Of a stretch of 64,000 nt of DNA, positions 24,813-35,772 are shown in pieces. Source of the DNA: Isoetes taiwanensis (lineage: Eukaryota > Streptophyta > Lycopodiopsida > Isoetales > Isoetaceae); NCBI GenBank assembly GCA_021234155.1, contig JAJEKV010000411.1, forward strand, positions 60,001 to 124,000, in the 5' to 3' direction. The translations under genes and the position numbers were made by a program. The notes under the pieces were generated by a model. It saw only the letters and a program-made list of their open reading frames with translations, searched no databases and had not been told where the DNA came from. How positions within the stretch are numbered: position 1 is the first letter of the stretch; the number at the start of each line of letters is the position of its first letter.

Positions 24813-25300
24813 TTTAATGTGAATGAAAAATTAACTTCTTTTTCATTTTGAAAAGCTGAGAATGCAATCCACCGACCTATCAACACGCTACTTTATTTGT
24901 TTTGTGGCATAACACAGCCCAATGTCGGAATACCTGCGTTTAGAACCAGCAATTGCAAAGGAGTTCTCGCCCTTCATCTGCAAAAATGAAATTGATTGGA
25001 ATTCCTTGTAGAATTCTTGTGAAATTCTCCATCTTTCTTGCGGGATTGTTGTTCGATTAACATTCTGGGAAGGGGGAAATTTTTGAAACGAGAGGGACGG
25101 ATTCATTTAAACTGAGTTCGGTTCAGTGCGCCAAGAATTCCAGCAGTGGGTTGTCAGGGGATGTTCTCGCAATCATTGCGGACCTGCCACAAAAAGACAA
25201 ATTGGAGTATCACGTTGTACACCCAAAATGTAGCCCGAAAAAGCATGAATTCGTCCTTCAATTCAGTACGATGTACGTACACCCTTTCATGCTTTTACCC
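24813..25300. other. Right arm of element A, no gene
   Basis: Non-coding 5' flank of the minus-strand gene up to the terminal repeat. It contains ACCCAAAATGTAGCCCGAAAA near 25224, which is related to AAATGTAGCCC near the left end (16391) but in the same rather than the opposite strand. Confidence 0.4.
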
Positions 25301-26270
25301 TCTACTAGAAATACGACACAGTAATTCTGAAATGCTAACTTCCAGACGAACTACCTTTGAATATACTGGAAATACCTGCTCCTGAAGAGTTGCCTCCTAA
25401 TCCTAGAGTCTCCATCACTTACATGCTATTTAGAGTAGATGCTTCTCCCTCTGATGCATATGCACTCATGGGACTACTGACACAAGCTATGCTGTCAAAG
25501 ATGATCCTCGAATCGAAGCTGTGAGCGCGAACTGGGATTAGAAATTGGTAGAGCCAAAAAGTGAACTAGGGTTAGGGTTTGGCCTTTTATGTATTAGGGT
25601 TCATATGAGGGCCACTTGGCTCCAATAAGTGCATCCCATGTGGCAGGGACATGTGGAAATGGATCCCTTCTAGGGTTGGTTAAGTTATATAAATATCTTG
25701 GCCATGCTCCCACAATTGGTGCATACATGTAGATTTGTATGGTGACATGGCCCGACATATACATATTTATACCATATATTCTAGGGGAACATCATAAAGC
25801 ATCAGACTTGTTGCTTTTTGTTAAAGCTTGTGCTGAATTTGCAGCTAATGAACAAAAATCCAGCATAAGCATTACTAAAAATAAATGGAAGCCAAAATAC
25901 GTCGAAATTTCGTGCACCCTATTCTGGAGAGGATCTAGTCTTTGGACGACTCTCTAAGTCGTTGATGGCGAGCCATGGCCACCAAGAATGCAAGCACTGA
26001 GAAACAAAATGAAGACAATTTTTTTTTCCAACTATTATATTGTTAGGAAGACACTTTCATTGATGATTCCTCCTTTATCTAGTGGACTACATCATTGGGG
26101 AAACTCTGGGGTAGAGGCAAATATGCCATTTTAAATTGCCAACTCGTCGTCCAGCATTTTTGCACAAAAAATAATGCTTTCTGGAATATTGCCGACAATT
26201 GAATCGCAAACCGGCACTTACTACTAGCATCTTCTGTACTGTTGCAACAAATTTATAACAAATTTGTGTA
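25301..26270. other. Spacer between two TIR elements, no recognised gene
   Basis: A plus-strand open stretch near 25380-25525 reads PEELPPNPRVSITYMLFRVD with ordinary composition, and a 72-residue frame lies at 25739-25957. Neither matches a family I know. A (T)n run at 26020. Confidence 0.3.
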
Positions 26271-27315
26271 GGGGTCAATTCCCACCAACGGTTAGGTTAG
26301 GTTAAATAGAACAAATAACAAAAACTTGCCTTCACACTAGCACTCAAGTTAGTACGAGTTAAGTTAGGATTTGGTTAAACTTTAACTATGATTAACTTAA
26401 CTAGGCCACTTTCATATTGATAATAGTTAAGTTAAGTTAAGTTAAAACTTTAATTGGACCCCTTATTTTAAACTAGAAGTTAAGTGACCTAGGAGAGGTA
26501 CACTTAACTCGGTTAAGAACTAACTTAACCTAATTGTTAAGTGAGAAAAGGATAGCAATCTAGTTAAGTTATTTATTTTTTATGCGTCTATGGTATATTC
26601 TTTGCCTTTTTGAACATCTAGAGTAGCTTGAGGATTCAAAAGTTTCTTGGATTGCCTCCACTCAAGGGACAATTCATTAGAACCAAATTGAATTGAGGGC
26701 TAGTTTTGGTAACTTGGAGCATATTTTATGCATATCTGAACACTAAAGACTAGACTTTGTGGTTTTTTTTTTTTTGGTAGTGGAAAACATTTTTTAGATT
26801 TTTTTAGGGAGTGTGCACCTACATTTTCCCCTTTCCAATGCCAAGAAAAATGTGACACCTACCATAAATAATTAGACATCAAAATTTAAGATCAAATAGA
26901 GAGAGAAAAAATAGAGACGAAACAATATCGAAAATATGGAAAAAGAAGAGATAGAAAATAAACCATGTATCTCTTCATGGATTGTTGGTTTCAACAACTA
27001 AGTACTTGAGATATCTTTAACTTAGTGGCATCTCTTAACTAAAAGTGAGAAATGAACAGTTATCTCTAACCTAACAAAGCTTCTTAACTACTAGTGCGAA
27101 GCTCCAGTTCATTGTAAATGTTAGGTTAAGTTGACTTTATGAATTTAACCTAAGGGATCTCTAACAAGTCTAGTGGGAATGTATATCTTCGTCATCCGTT
27201 AAGTTAGCTTTAACTTAACAACCTTAATGGAAAAGGATAATCTCTTTTCGGTTAAGTTAGGAGATAACCAACCGATTAAATTAACTTAACTTAATGGCGA
27301 GTGGGAGATGGCCCC
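26271..27315. mobile_element. 1.05 kb non-autonomous TIR element rich in GTTAAG
   Basis: The left end GGGGTCAATTCCCACCAACG (26271) and right end ending ...GTGGGAGATGGCCCC (27315) are imperfect inverted repeats, continuing inward as GGTTAGGTTAGGTTAA and TTAACTTAACTTAA. The interior has dozens of GTTAAG/CTTAAC motifs in both orientations and no coding frame. No target duplication is clear. Confidence 0.6.
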
Positions 27316-28240
27316 ATTCCCCACTGCAAAAATTTAATGCAAACTAAACAAAAGGGGGGAAACAAAAAGCTTTTTCTTCCAACAATATCTCGGTACCTGT
27401 AACTGCGGGATTGCTCTGCGGCATGGGTTCAATCAAAGTATCAGACTCAGAACTTTGATCAAGGGCTGTGTGGCAACTAGGTTCGGGATCTGCTCTCTTT
27501 TTTCTTTTCTTTTTTTTTTTCTTTTTTCTTTTTTTTGAGTTCTAAATCGATTTGATTAATCCAAACAGTGTTGTGAATGCATTGAACAATTTACAGAGCA
27601 TTATCATACCATTGTTGCAGCAGAGTTCTGAACCAAAATCTCCAGTATTAGCACTGTTGCGAATCTTCTTCAAATTCTAGAGAGAACCCTGCCCATATAA
27701 GACCATACACTGGACTTTCAAGGCAGTAGCTCAAGCTACAGACACAGAAAATGAGAAAAATTAGGCCCCTTCATGGAAAGAAGCCCATGGAACTCAAACG
27801 CTAGTAAGATAAAAAATGATGGAAGTGGAGATGGAGACACAAAATTAAGACAAATGGCATATGCTATGGATGCACACAGGTTGCCCAACAAGCTTCATGA
27901 AAAGCAAAACTCGTCTGCTTTAAGGCTGCACCTACAATACAGGGTTTTAACTAAAGACCAATCGTCCTATTACTATCTCAAAGGTAATCCCCTCCGTATT
28001 TTTTTTAATCCATTTTTTGTATTTTGTCTTGAAAACATTCAAATTAAGCCACTGTTACTGCATTGTTAGAATTTTTAGAACCCATTGAAAATACAGATAA
28101 TGATTAAATCTATTCCCATTCTTTGAAGTCATCTATATCTGTGGTGTGATGTAAGTTACCATTGTTGTGACGGGGTCCCCAATAAGCCTATCTACTTCCA
28201 AATAATTTATTCTCGGTCGCTTTCGCCTTTCCTCTATGTT
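27316..28240. other. No recognised gene; T-rich tract and exon-like scraps
   Basis: A T/C tract at 27498-27535. A minus-strand piece near 27400-27490 reads TALDQSSESDTLIEPMPQSN and ends at a GGTAC donor-like site, and a plus-strand piece at 27860-27985 ends AAAG|GTAATC. They could be exons of an unknown gene, but nothing links them. Confidence 0.25.
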
Positions 28241-28245
28241 AATAT

Positions 28246-28828
28246 CATCGATTCGCGTAGCGGATCGACATTCTTGCACCAGACGAGCATGCATGCATTG
28301 CATGAATTTTTAGGCCGTTCATCAGGTTGAGGGATTACTATTTATTGCAGAGTTCTTCATCGACGTTTCATCGGCGCTTTCTCATCTCTCAGCAGTATCC
28401 ATGGCTTCTATTCTTTGATCTCATGCGGAGGAGGGGCTTCTTCTTGCATGAGCTACTCTTTCTTGACCATTTATATCCTTTCTAACCTCTTCTATCTTTG
28501 CCCTTTTGTCCGGCATAGGACAATCTTCAACTTTTCTCCTCGGATCCGGCATAGGACAATCTTCAACTTTTCTCCTCGGATCTAGTATTTGAAGTTCTCT
28601 GGTATCGGGATGTTGTTGGTTTCATGCGGTGCTAGGTGTAAGAATGTCATCGATTCGCGTGATGGATCGACATTCTTACACCAGACGAGCATGCATGCAT
28701 GACCATCGCCGCGATGCATGCATCGCATGCATTTTTAGGCCGTTCATCAGGTTGGGGGATCGCTATTTATTGCAGTGTTCTTCATCGATATTTCATCGGC
28801 GCTTTCTCATCTCTCAGTAGTATCCATG
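28246..28828. repeat. Direct repeat pair of about 160-180 bp with internal tandem repeats
   Basis: 28246-28404 and 28648-28828 are copies (both start CATCGATTCGCGT and end TCTCATCTCTCAG(C/T)AGTATCCATG). The second has an extra GCATGCATGACC-type insert. Between them a 36 bp unit (TCCGGCATAGGACAATCTTC...) is repeated twice at 28509-28580. TATCGGGATGTTGTTGGTTT occurs at about 28604 and again at about 29306. Confidence 0.85.
28637..28680. repeat. 12 bp inverted repeat (hairpin)
   Basis: TGTAAGAATGTC at 28637-28648 pairs perfectly with GACATTCTTACA at 28669-28680 around a 20-base loop. It lies exactly at the left edge of the second copy of the direct repeat, suggesting a recombination or element boundary. 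Confidence 0.7.
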
Positions 28829-28833
28829 TCTCC

Positions 28834-29540
28834 CACCTTCCCCCCTTAAAAGCGTGACCAGCCCCTCGCTCTTTCGAGGTGTAAATGTTGTTTTTTGTCG
28901 CGTGGCACGCTTGACCAGCCCCTCCCTTTTCGAGGTTTTTTCGCTATTGGTTTTTCTGTTGGTGATGTGCAGGTCCAGGGGTGATGCGCGACTTCGGTAT
29001 TCTCTGTGGAGCATGGGTTTTTTTGTGGGAACGTTTAGCGGCCCTGCGTTGTCCAAGCCCCTTGCCGAGATTTTATCGCTAGGGTTTTTCCTCGAAAACC
29101 CGAAAGGGCGGGGTTTTTTAATCCCGGTGATAAGCTCTCGGCAGGTACACTAGCCAACATCTGTAGCACACAATCTTATTTGGGGTCCAGGTGTTATAAC
29201 TGGATATTCCGTATGTTTTTCATTTTTTGGGTAGCCTGCGATGTGCAGCTATCCACCCTATACCATTGTAGAAAAAATTGCTGAGATGAATAAAAAGCCT
29301 ATCTATCGGGATGTTGTTGGTTTCATGCGAGTCGCAGTGCAAGAATGCTTGATTTCTAGCATCCAATAATTTATTCTCGTCATTGTACCTTATTGTTTGC
29401 TTTCTTATCAAATAATTTTTTCTTTTCCAAACTTATTCTTATCCAAAATTGATTTTGTAATGTACTTGATTGATATTGTAATGCACTTGATTGCTTCTAA
29501 TTTATTTTCTTGATATTATAGGTTTAGTTTGCTTTTAAGT
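28834..29540. other. Repeat patchwork left of the hAT gene, no gene
   Basis: The GCGTGACCAGCCCCTC...TTTCGAGGT phrase occurs twice (28850-28882 and 28908-28938). Pieces of the 28.2 kb flank (CAATAATTTATTCTCG) recur at about 29350. Confidence 0.5.
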
Positions 29541-29559
29541 TAGTTATACTTACTGTCAA

Positions 29560-31300
29560 AGATGGCAAGAAAGCGGACATATAAGACCAGAATTAGCAAG
29601 TTCTTCAAGCGCAAGTAAAGCTTTTGATAATGAATTTGAAGAGCATACAAAAGGGCTAGCAGGAGAGATGTCAAGAGTAAACCAAGCAAAAAGTAAATTC
29701 CAAGATGATTGGTTGGAAAAGCTCCATTGATTGGAAGAAGATCTTGAACAAGGCCTTCTTTGGTGTACTTATTGTAAGAAAGATTGTCATTACAAGAGTT
29801 TATTTGGCACAATGGGTGCCAAGAATTTCAAGACTTTGGCCCTCGAAGATCACGCAAAAAGCCAAGCACATAGAGAACCTATTCTACTTATGGACCAAGA
29901 GAAGGATGGGCTCGAACGATGCACGCAAAATAGAAAGGCTAATGGGGAGGCGTCATTGAGAAGATATTTAAATGCGCTTACATTATAGCAAAAGAGGACA
30001 TAGCTTTCACGAAACTAGCAAACCTTTTGAAGCTCTTGAGGGAATGTGGAGTGGAAGACCTTTCTACCATGTATAATGATAATAAGACATGTGCAAGCTT
30101 CGTGTTTCATATGAGTAGGGCCATTGAATTGAGATATATGCATGCTTGAAAAAGAGTTTGGAATAATGGTTGATGAATTGACCGACATAAGTGTGACAAA
30201 GAATATGATTCTTTATGCCACTTTCATGGAAGGAAGGTGGCTATGTACATGCTACCTAGGCATTGTTTTTGTGAAAGATAGTGATGCAAAATCAATTACC
30301 GAATGCATATTGAAAATATTGGAAGAATGGGACTTGGATGTGAAGAAAATGATGGGATTTGGGAGTGATGGTGCATCCGTCATGGTGGGCACAAATACGG
30401 GAGTTGCAACGTGATTGAAAGCGCTTAATCCATATATGACTACCCTTCATTGTTGTGCACATCGAACAAATTTATGTATTCAAGAGGTTTGTAAGAAGCC
30501 TGCAATAAAGCCCACATGCAAGTTTATTGATGAGATTGTGAATCAAGTGGCCGGCTTCTTCCGTAGTGGCACCATTCGCCAAGGTTGGATTGCTCTTATT
30601 TGCGTGTCTTAGGTATTGTGAAAACATGTTGGTTGAGAAGACATGGTGCCATTGCAAGGTTTTGCAATGTTTATGAACCGTTGATGGAGACCTTATGAGT
30701 TCAAAGTGATGGTAAGACAATTTACTTGAGCTTGAATTTTTTTAAAAATATTTACATTCTTCATTTTCTTGGTGATATCCTTAAGATCACAAGTGACTTG
30801 AGTTGTGAATTTCAAAAAGAGTATGCTGATATTACCACGATAGCAAGTTTATGAAAAGGCAAAATTATGGAAATTGAGGAAGACTTTTTACATGAAAGAA
30901 TAGATTTGAATGGCTTGCAAAGAGATAGTAAGAATTATCCCATCATCCTGGATTATGGTAATGAAAAAGGATACCTTGCTACCTTAAGGTCGTCCATAAA
31001 GGGGAATATGTATAAGAGCATTGAAAAGGATAGAAGTGTTGATGGAGAAGATCTTGATGCTGGTATTCTATTCCAAAAGGCATTTGCTAATGCCTTGATT
31101 GATTGCTTTTGAGAGATAGGCTCCAAGATCAAGTCACTCTCTCGTCTATGAAGGTAGTGTCTCCATGTAACATGCCCACTGGGGGACCACGTAAAGGTAT
31201 AGGTTTGGAGGAGATAGAGGCACTTGGTGAGTTCTATGGGAATGGAAAAAGGGTGAATTCAAAAAGTTTGCTCCTATTGTTAATAAAGCTTCCTTAATGG
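29560..31300 (+). pseudogene. hAT-superfamily transposase, decayed
   Basis: In order: a zinc-finger entry LLWCTYCKKDC...LALEDHAKSQAHRE (C-x2-C and H-x5-H, 29755-29880), FGIMVDELTDISVTKNMILY (first catalytic Asp, about 30155-30215), GFGSDGASVMVGTNTGVAT (second Asp region, 30357-30412), LHCCAHRTNLC (conserved hAT Cys/His, 30446-30478), then scattered frames such as LQRDSKNYPIILDYG to about 31300. The TTF/BED-type finger plus this core matches hAT proteins of the C17orf113/ZMYM-like group. A TGA at 30412-30414 replaces an expected Arg codon, and more stops and frameshifts follow, so it is dead. hAT terminal repeats and an 8 bp duplication were not found. Confidence 0.75.
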
Positions 31301-31467
31301 AATGGCTTGGTAGAGGCTTCTTGGATATATGGAGTATGATCCGTTGCAATGAGACTTTGGTATACAGTTCAAGTTTCTAGAATGAGAAACACTTGGAGAA
31401 ATCTATGCACTTGAATTATTCTCCGAACTTAATATCACTTGAAAGGGTTAGCCAATACAATAAAATG

Positions 31468-31838
31468 TAACGAGATAATCACTTCATTTTGTTTCAAACT
31501 TTGCTACAGTAACTTACTATAGATGTGGAATCGCTCAGACACTTGTATTCACTTGGCAAGCCCAAGCCTTGGTCACAACCTTTACCTTAAGCTGATCATC
31601 TAAAACCACATAATCTTCAATGTACTTGTTCGGTTTTAATAATGTTCAGTCCGGCAACTATGCCGAACTGATCTCCAAAGGATCAGCCCGAGATGACAAC
31701 TCCTGGGTTTTTTTATTCTCCATGGCTCCAATATATTGGACGGACTTATCATTCTATAAATAGTTAAGATTACCTTATGCATCATGTTCAATAATAGAAC
31801 CACCAAAATAGCCATGGCTTTTATCTCGGACCTTTTTG
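31468..31838 (-). mobile_element. Distal part of the copia 3' LTR
   Basis: The remainder of the LTR whose start is at 39571, separated from it by element B. The outer end (TGTAACGAG at 31468, reading CGTTACA on the minus strand) is a guess based on the TG...CA rule; the sequence right of it is continuous with the part beyond 39433 once element B and a TTTG duplicate are removed. Confidence 0.45.
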
Positions 31839-32261
31839 GGGTAAACGCACGCAGGTGGGGGGCATTTTCGCGAAATCCAAGCACCCCATCAGCACAGCAC
31901 CCTTACTTTTTTTTAATGAAGTTTGATGGAATCTTTTGCCCGTCAATTTCATTTCTTTGCACTTCACATTTCTCCCGCGCCCGAGGTTCGAAGATGGCGC
32001 CCTAGCTGCGCCCATTTCTTGTGAAAGGACGATCAGAGTGCATCAGACCATCATTTCGAAGCAAATAATGTTGAAGCAGATCATTCTGGAACCATCCTTT
32101 TAAGAATGAGTTACATGGAATCATATGATGGGGATCCTTCATCCTGGCAGTATCCGGAAGGGAGACAATCAGTAAGTCTTTTTTTTTCCCTAATTTCCTC
32201 CCCCTTTCTATGAAGATCTAAAGGGCGATTTTTTTTGCTTAGGAGATGAGGTTTGCTACAA

Positions 32262-34372
32262 CAGTTCAGGAATTTCATGAATACAGGAGACTGCCGAATG
32301 AAGGAAGGGATCCAAAATCTATAACCTGGGATGATTGCAGCCTTGACGATTTTTGAGTGTCTGGACCACAGATTTGAAGTGTGGTAAGATCAAACTGCAC
32401 CAAGTTAGGCCTGAGTTTGCTGATGGCCTGGATGATCTGGTCTATAAGGTTTACCAGTTTGGCTTAAAAAACAAAGAAGCCAGAACTATTTTTGCCAGAG
32501 CCTTTGCCTACCAGAATACTAGACGTGCTTTAGCTAACCCTGCCAAGCATAAGCTAAACTGGGCCCTTTTCGGATGGCAGACTTTGCAAACCTCTAAAAG
32601 AAACACAAGGAAGAGAACAAGTAGAGAAGAGACTGTTGTGACCAGCATTGCAAGAAGTATTACATTAATGGAAGATGAGCAGAAGTGCATTAAAGTTGAA
32701 GTGCAGATTTTGGAACAGGAGTTGAAGGCAAAGGAGAAGGCTCTTGTTGGATTGAATGGTCTGCTTGAAGGCCTTGATAAATTGCTGGCCTCAGTTTCAG
32801 CTGACATACAAGAGACTAAAAATGATATTTTAGCATTAAAGGAAACCTGTCCCGAAGAAACAGTTGTGATCGAGAAACAGTTCAAGGGCTAACATTGCTG
32901 AATCTTTTGAAGCATAAGAAAGCATCAGATAATAGTGAAATGCTTAATGAAGAGGTACGTGTTATCAATGAAAGACTTGCTTCTATTAGGACTGTAGAAC
33001 AAGAAATAGATTCTAAGATTGCCAACATGGCTTCATTGAAAGATAAATTTGTGAACACTACAATCATTAGGCCATCCTTGGAAATTGGGTAATGGGTTGG
33101 CGGGGATTTAGGTTGCCGTGGTTTGTGGCATGGGCTTTAGTGATCAGTTTGACATGCATATAAAACTGAAATGTGGCCACCAGGCCCACATCTTACGCCG
33201 ATCGCACCGCAAAACCTACAATGCATTTCTTGTCACATTGAACTCCCCGAAGATCTATATCAAGAGTTAGGTTATCTGGATTTTAGGCCAGCAAACAAGA
33301 ATGATCATGAGTCAAGCAATGAATTGAATGAATCATTGAATGCTGATGATGAAGAAATTGGTACACCTGCTAAGAAATTACAAGTAAGAAGAAGACCTCA
33401 AACAAGATCTTTGACCAGTCCACAAAAAGGTACGTCACGTGTTGTTCTTGTTATAATCTACAATTTGCTTCAGTTAGATCTAAGTTTAAGTTAGTATTTT
33501 TATAGCAATGAGTTAGTAGATTAGTAACTGTTATGACTGCCATGCAGCAGATGCACAAAGTAAAGGTTGCAGGAAAAGGCAAGTAGTTGATGTCGAGGAA
33601 TTCGACAAAGAAACAGAAGTATCAGGTTAGTCATCTATATTTGGTATTTAAATTTATGAATTTAGACCTAACTAATGTTTGTTGTAGCAGAAGATGCAGA
33701 CAATATTGAGCTGGAAGAGATTGCAATTGGGAAGGCTGCTAAGAAGAGCGCCAAAACCGGTGGCTTCGAAAAACTTAACAATGAATAGAAGAGGCGGGAA
33801 AGAAATGAAGAAAACCAAAGAGGTGGCAGCAACAGTTCCTCTAGAGGTGCAAGAAAATGCACCTGTAGAAAACACCTCCGCTCAAACAACTCGAGATAGC
33901 AATTTGAAGAACTCTGATAAATTATGTGGTAAAATTGCTCTTATTTCACCTCTTGCCAACTACTCTGATATTTGTGACTGATTTGTTTGCTGAATGTACA
34001 GGTAGCCAAGCAACAGATTCTTATGATTCGAGTAGAATCCAAGGCATTTGGTTTTCAAGTGACAAATATGATCCCTATGAATATACACAGTCATATGATT
34101 TAGGAAATTTGTTTCAAGGTCCGGCACATCAAGCAACATCTGAACTTCCCAAACCAAGTGAAGATCCGGTTGTTCCAAATGCCAGTTCCCACCAGAATGC
34201 ACAAGTACCAGGTTCCACTACAACACCTATGCCTACACAAGCTGATGATGAAGTTCAATCACCAGCCAGCAAGCTGTTAGTTGGAGCAGCTCAGTCCGAC
34301 ACGGATTCGGAGGACGAAGACATGACCTTGGGTCAATATACGGCGGCTGCTGGTCTGGTTATAAAGAAATAG
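32262..34372 (+). pseudogene. Coiled-coil protein of element B, spliced, with frame breaks
   Basis: From ATG 32266 (RFATTVQEFHEYRRLPNEG) a stop at about 32354 is followed by the long frame 32353-32892 with LDDLVYKVYQFGLKNKEART, FARAFAYQNTRRAL and a coiled coil (QILEQELKAKEKALVGLNGL). 32895-33092 continues the coiled coil, and 33190-33429 is acidic, ending before a GTACG donor. Exon-like pieces at 33548-33627, 33690-33927 and 33999-34372 are acidic/basic and end VIKK-stop. The FARAFA stretch plus coiled coil is shared with the element A gene. Function unknown. As read it needs two or three frame corrections, so I treat it as broken or partly mis-sequenced. Confidence 0.55.
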
Positions 34373-35150
34373 CAGTTAGTTTTTGAATTGTACATATTCC
34401 AGTTGTTCTGTACATGGGAATTAACTTGTATTTAAAACATCCGAATGATGTATATTTTGCTGATAGGATGGAGTACAGTTTCGTACTCAAATTTTGTACA
34501 ATCTTCAAATTTTGCACTCAAGATGCTTGAGTGACTTCATATTACAGATATATATATAACAGGGAATATAATATCATTTTGCACTCCTTACTCTATCACA
34601 TACTTGATTCTAAGACTTGTGAAAAACCTGGTTTTAACTTGTGTCACATACTTTTAACTCTGGTTTACTGTTTGCAACCTGCAGAATTATGGTCGGACCC
34701 AATGATCTGGAAATAGCAATAGTAGCTTTGTACAATACTTAAAAAGAATGGGTCTTTATATGGTGGTTAAAATAACCAAGTTCAAAGAAATTTTATATGC
34801 CTTGCATCACATTCTTAGCAATCCCAACTTTAATAATGTAACCATGGTATATTGGTCAACTCAACTATTCCAATCTTAATTAACCTGCTACACTCTAGTT
34901 TTAAATATGTGTTGAATAAAATGTTAACCACATAGTTTGGGATTTTCATAGTTTGGAATGCTTGTTTGTTGGATGGAATAAACTCGACTTAAGTTTGGAA
35001 TACATTGAATTGCAAACCAGGTCACACATTATGTACAACCTTCAATGCTTTTCATTGCCCTGTATTCTATGCAAAAGGTAAACTGTTACATGGATATGCT
35101 ATGAATTCACAGCAGATTTGAATCATGTGTACATAATGTTCTTGTCCTAG
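34373..35150. other. Spacer between the element B genes, no gene
   Basis: AT-rich, with several TGTACA motifs (34388, 34411, 34495, 34731 and onward). The TGTACA motif is also clustered in element A. Confidence 0.5.
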
Positions 35151-35158
35151 AGTATGGA

Positions 35159-35710
35159 ATATCCGGGGGTGTGAATTGCACTTTGTTTAAGGAAATGAAT
35201 AAGAGAGATGTGGTTGTGGAACTCTATGATCCAATCATATGCACAGAATGGTTGTGGTGAAGATGCCTTAGTGTTATACAGGGGAATGCAGGAGGAGGGA
35301 CTGTGCCCAAACAAGATTACCTTCTGTGCCATACTTAACACGTGTTCCAGCCCCTCAATGTTAATAGAGCTTAAGCTAGTGCAGATGGTGTGCTGGTTCA
35401 TGCAGATGGTGTGCTGGCTGTCGCAGGTTCTAAGCTGATCCATTCTTTTATCATTTCCAATGAGTTAAAGCTTGGTTCTTCCGCAATAGCTGCACTTGTC
35501 AATATGTATGGTAGCTGGAAGTTTGGAGTGGGCAACCCTGAATGCCATTATTTCAGCATATGCATGGCTCTTCAGACGGATGTGGCACTCCATTTTCTTA
35601 GTCAAATGAAACAAAGTAATAAACTGCCAAATGAGCTCCTACATATAGTTATCTTGAATGCAGCTGCCAAATCGGCAAATGAACACAAACTTATTGCCTG
35701 TATTTTGTGA
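35159..35710 (+). pseudogene. PPR gene fragment captured in element B
   Basis: 35208-35340 reads WNSMIQSYAQNGCGEDALV, LYRGMQEEGLCPNKITFCAI and LNTCSSPSM, typical consecutive pentatricopeptide repeats (L and S types). 35430-35700 continues KLIHSFIISNELKLGSSAIA, ALVNMY and LHFLSQMKQSNKLPNE. A one-base shift precedes WNSM, and a 21-base duplication (GCAGATGGTGTGCTGG, about 35382-35424) breaks the middle. PPR proteins act in organelle RNA processing; this piece has no start, targeting peptide or DYW domain. It sits between the two element genes. Confidence 0.8.
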
Positions 35711-35772
35711 AAGATGTACACAAACTTTAAAAGGACTGTAAATAAACAGTGATGTATTATGAAAATCTGTAA

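Larger units (their letters stand above)
16363..25300. mobile_element. Element A: 8.9 kb TIR element with convergent gene sets
   Basis: The left end GGATAAAAGCATGAAAGGG (16363) is matched by the right end CCCTTTCATGCTTTTACCC (ends 25300), an inverted repeat of about 22 bp with one mismatch. Inside, a rightward coiled-coil gene set starts 74 bases from the left end, and a leftward spliced gene with the DFAENY / WSDG / HGKGxHDG triad ends at 21735. The same two gene types in the same convergent layout lie between related GGGTAAA inverted repeats in element B. No clear target duplication is visible. An FCP1-like fragment lies inside. Confidence 0.7.

Noticed and set aside
26281-27300. Interstitial telomere array
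   Set aside because: GTTAAG/GGTTAG motifs are irregular, in both orientations, and bounded by inverted ends of a transposable element.
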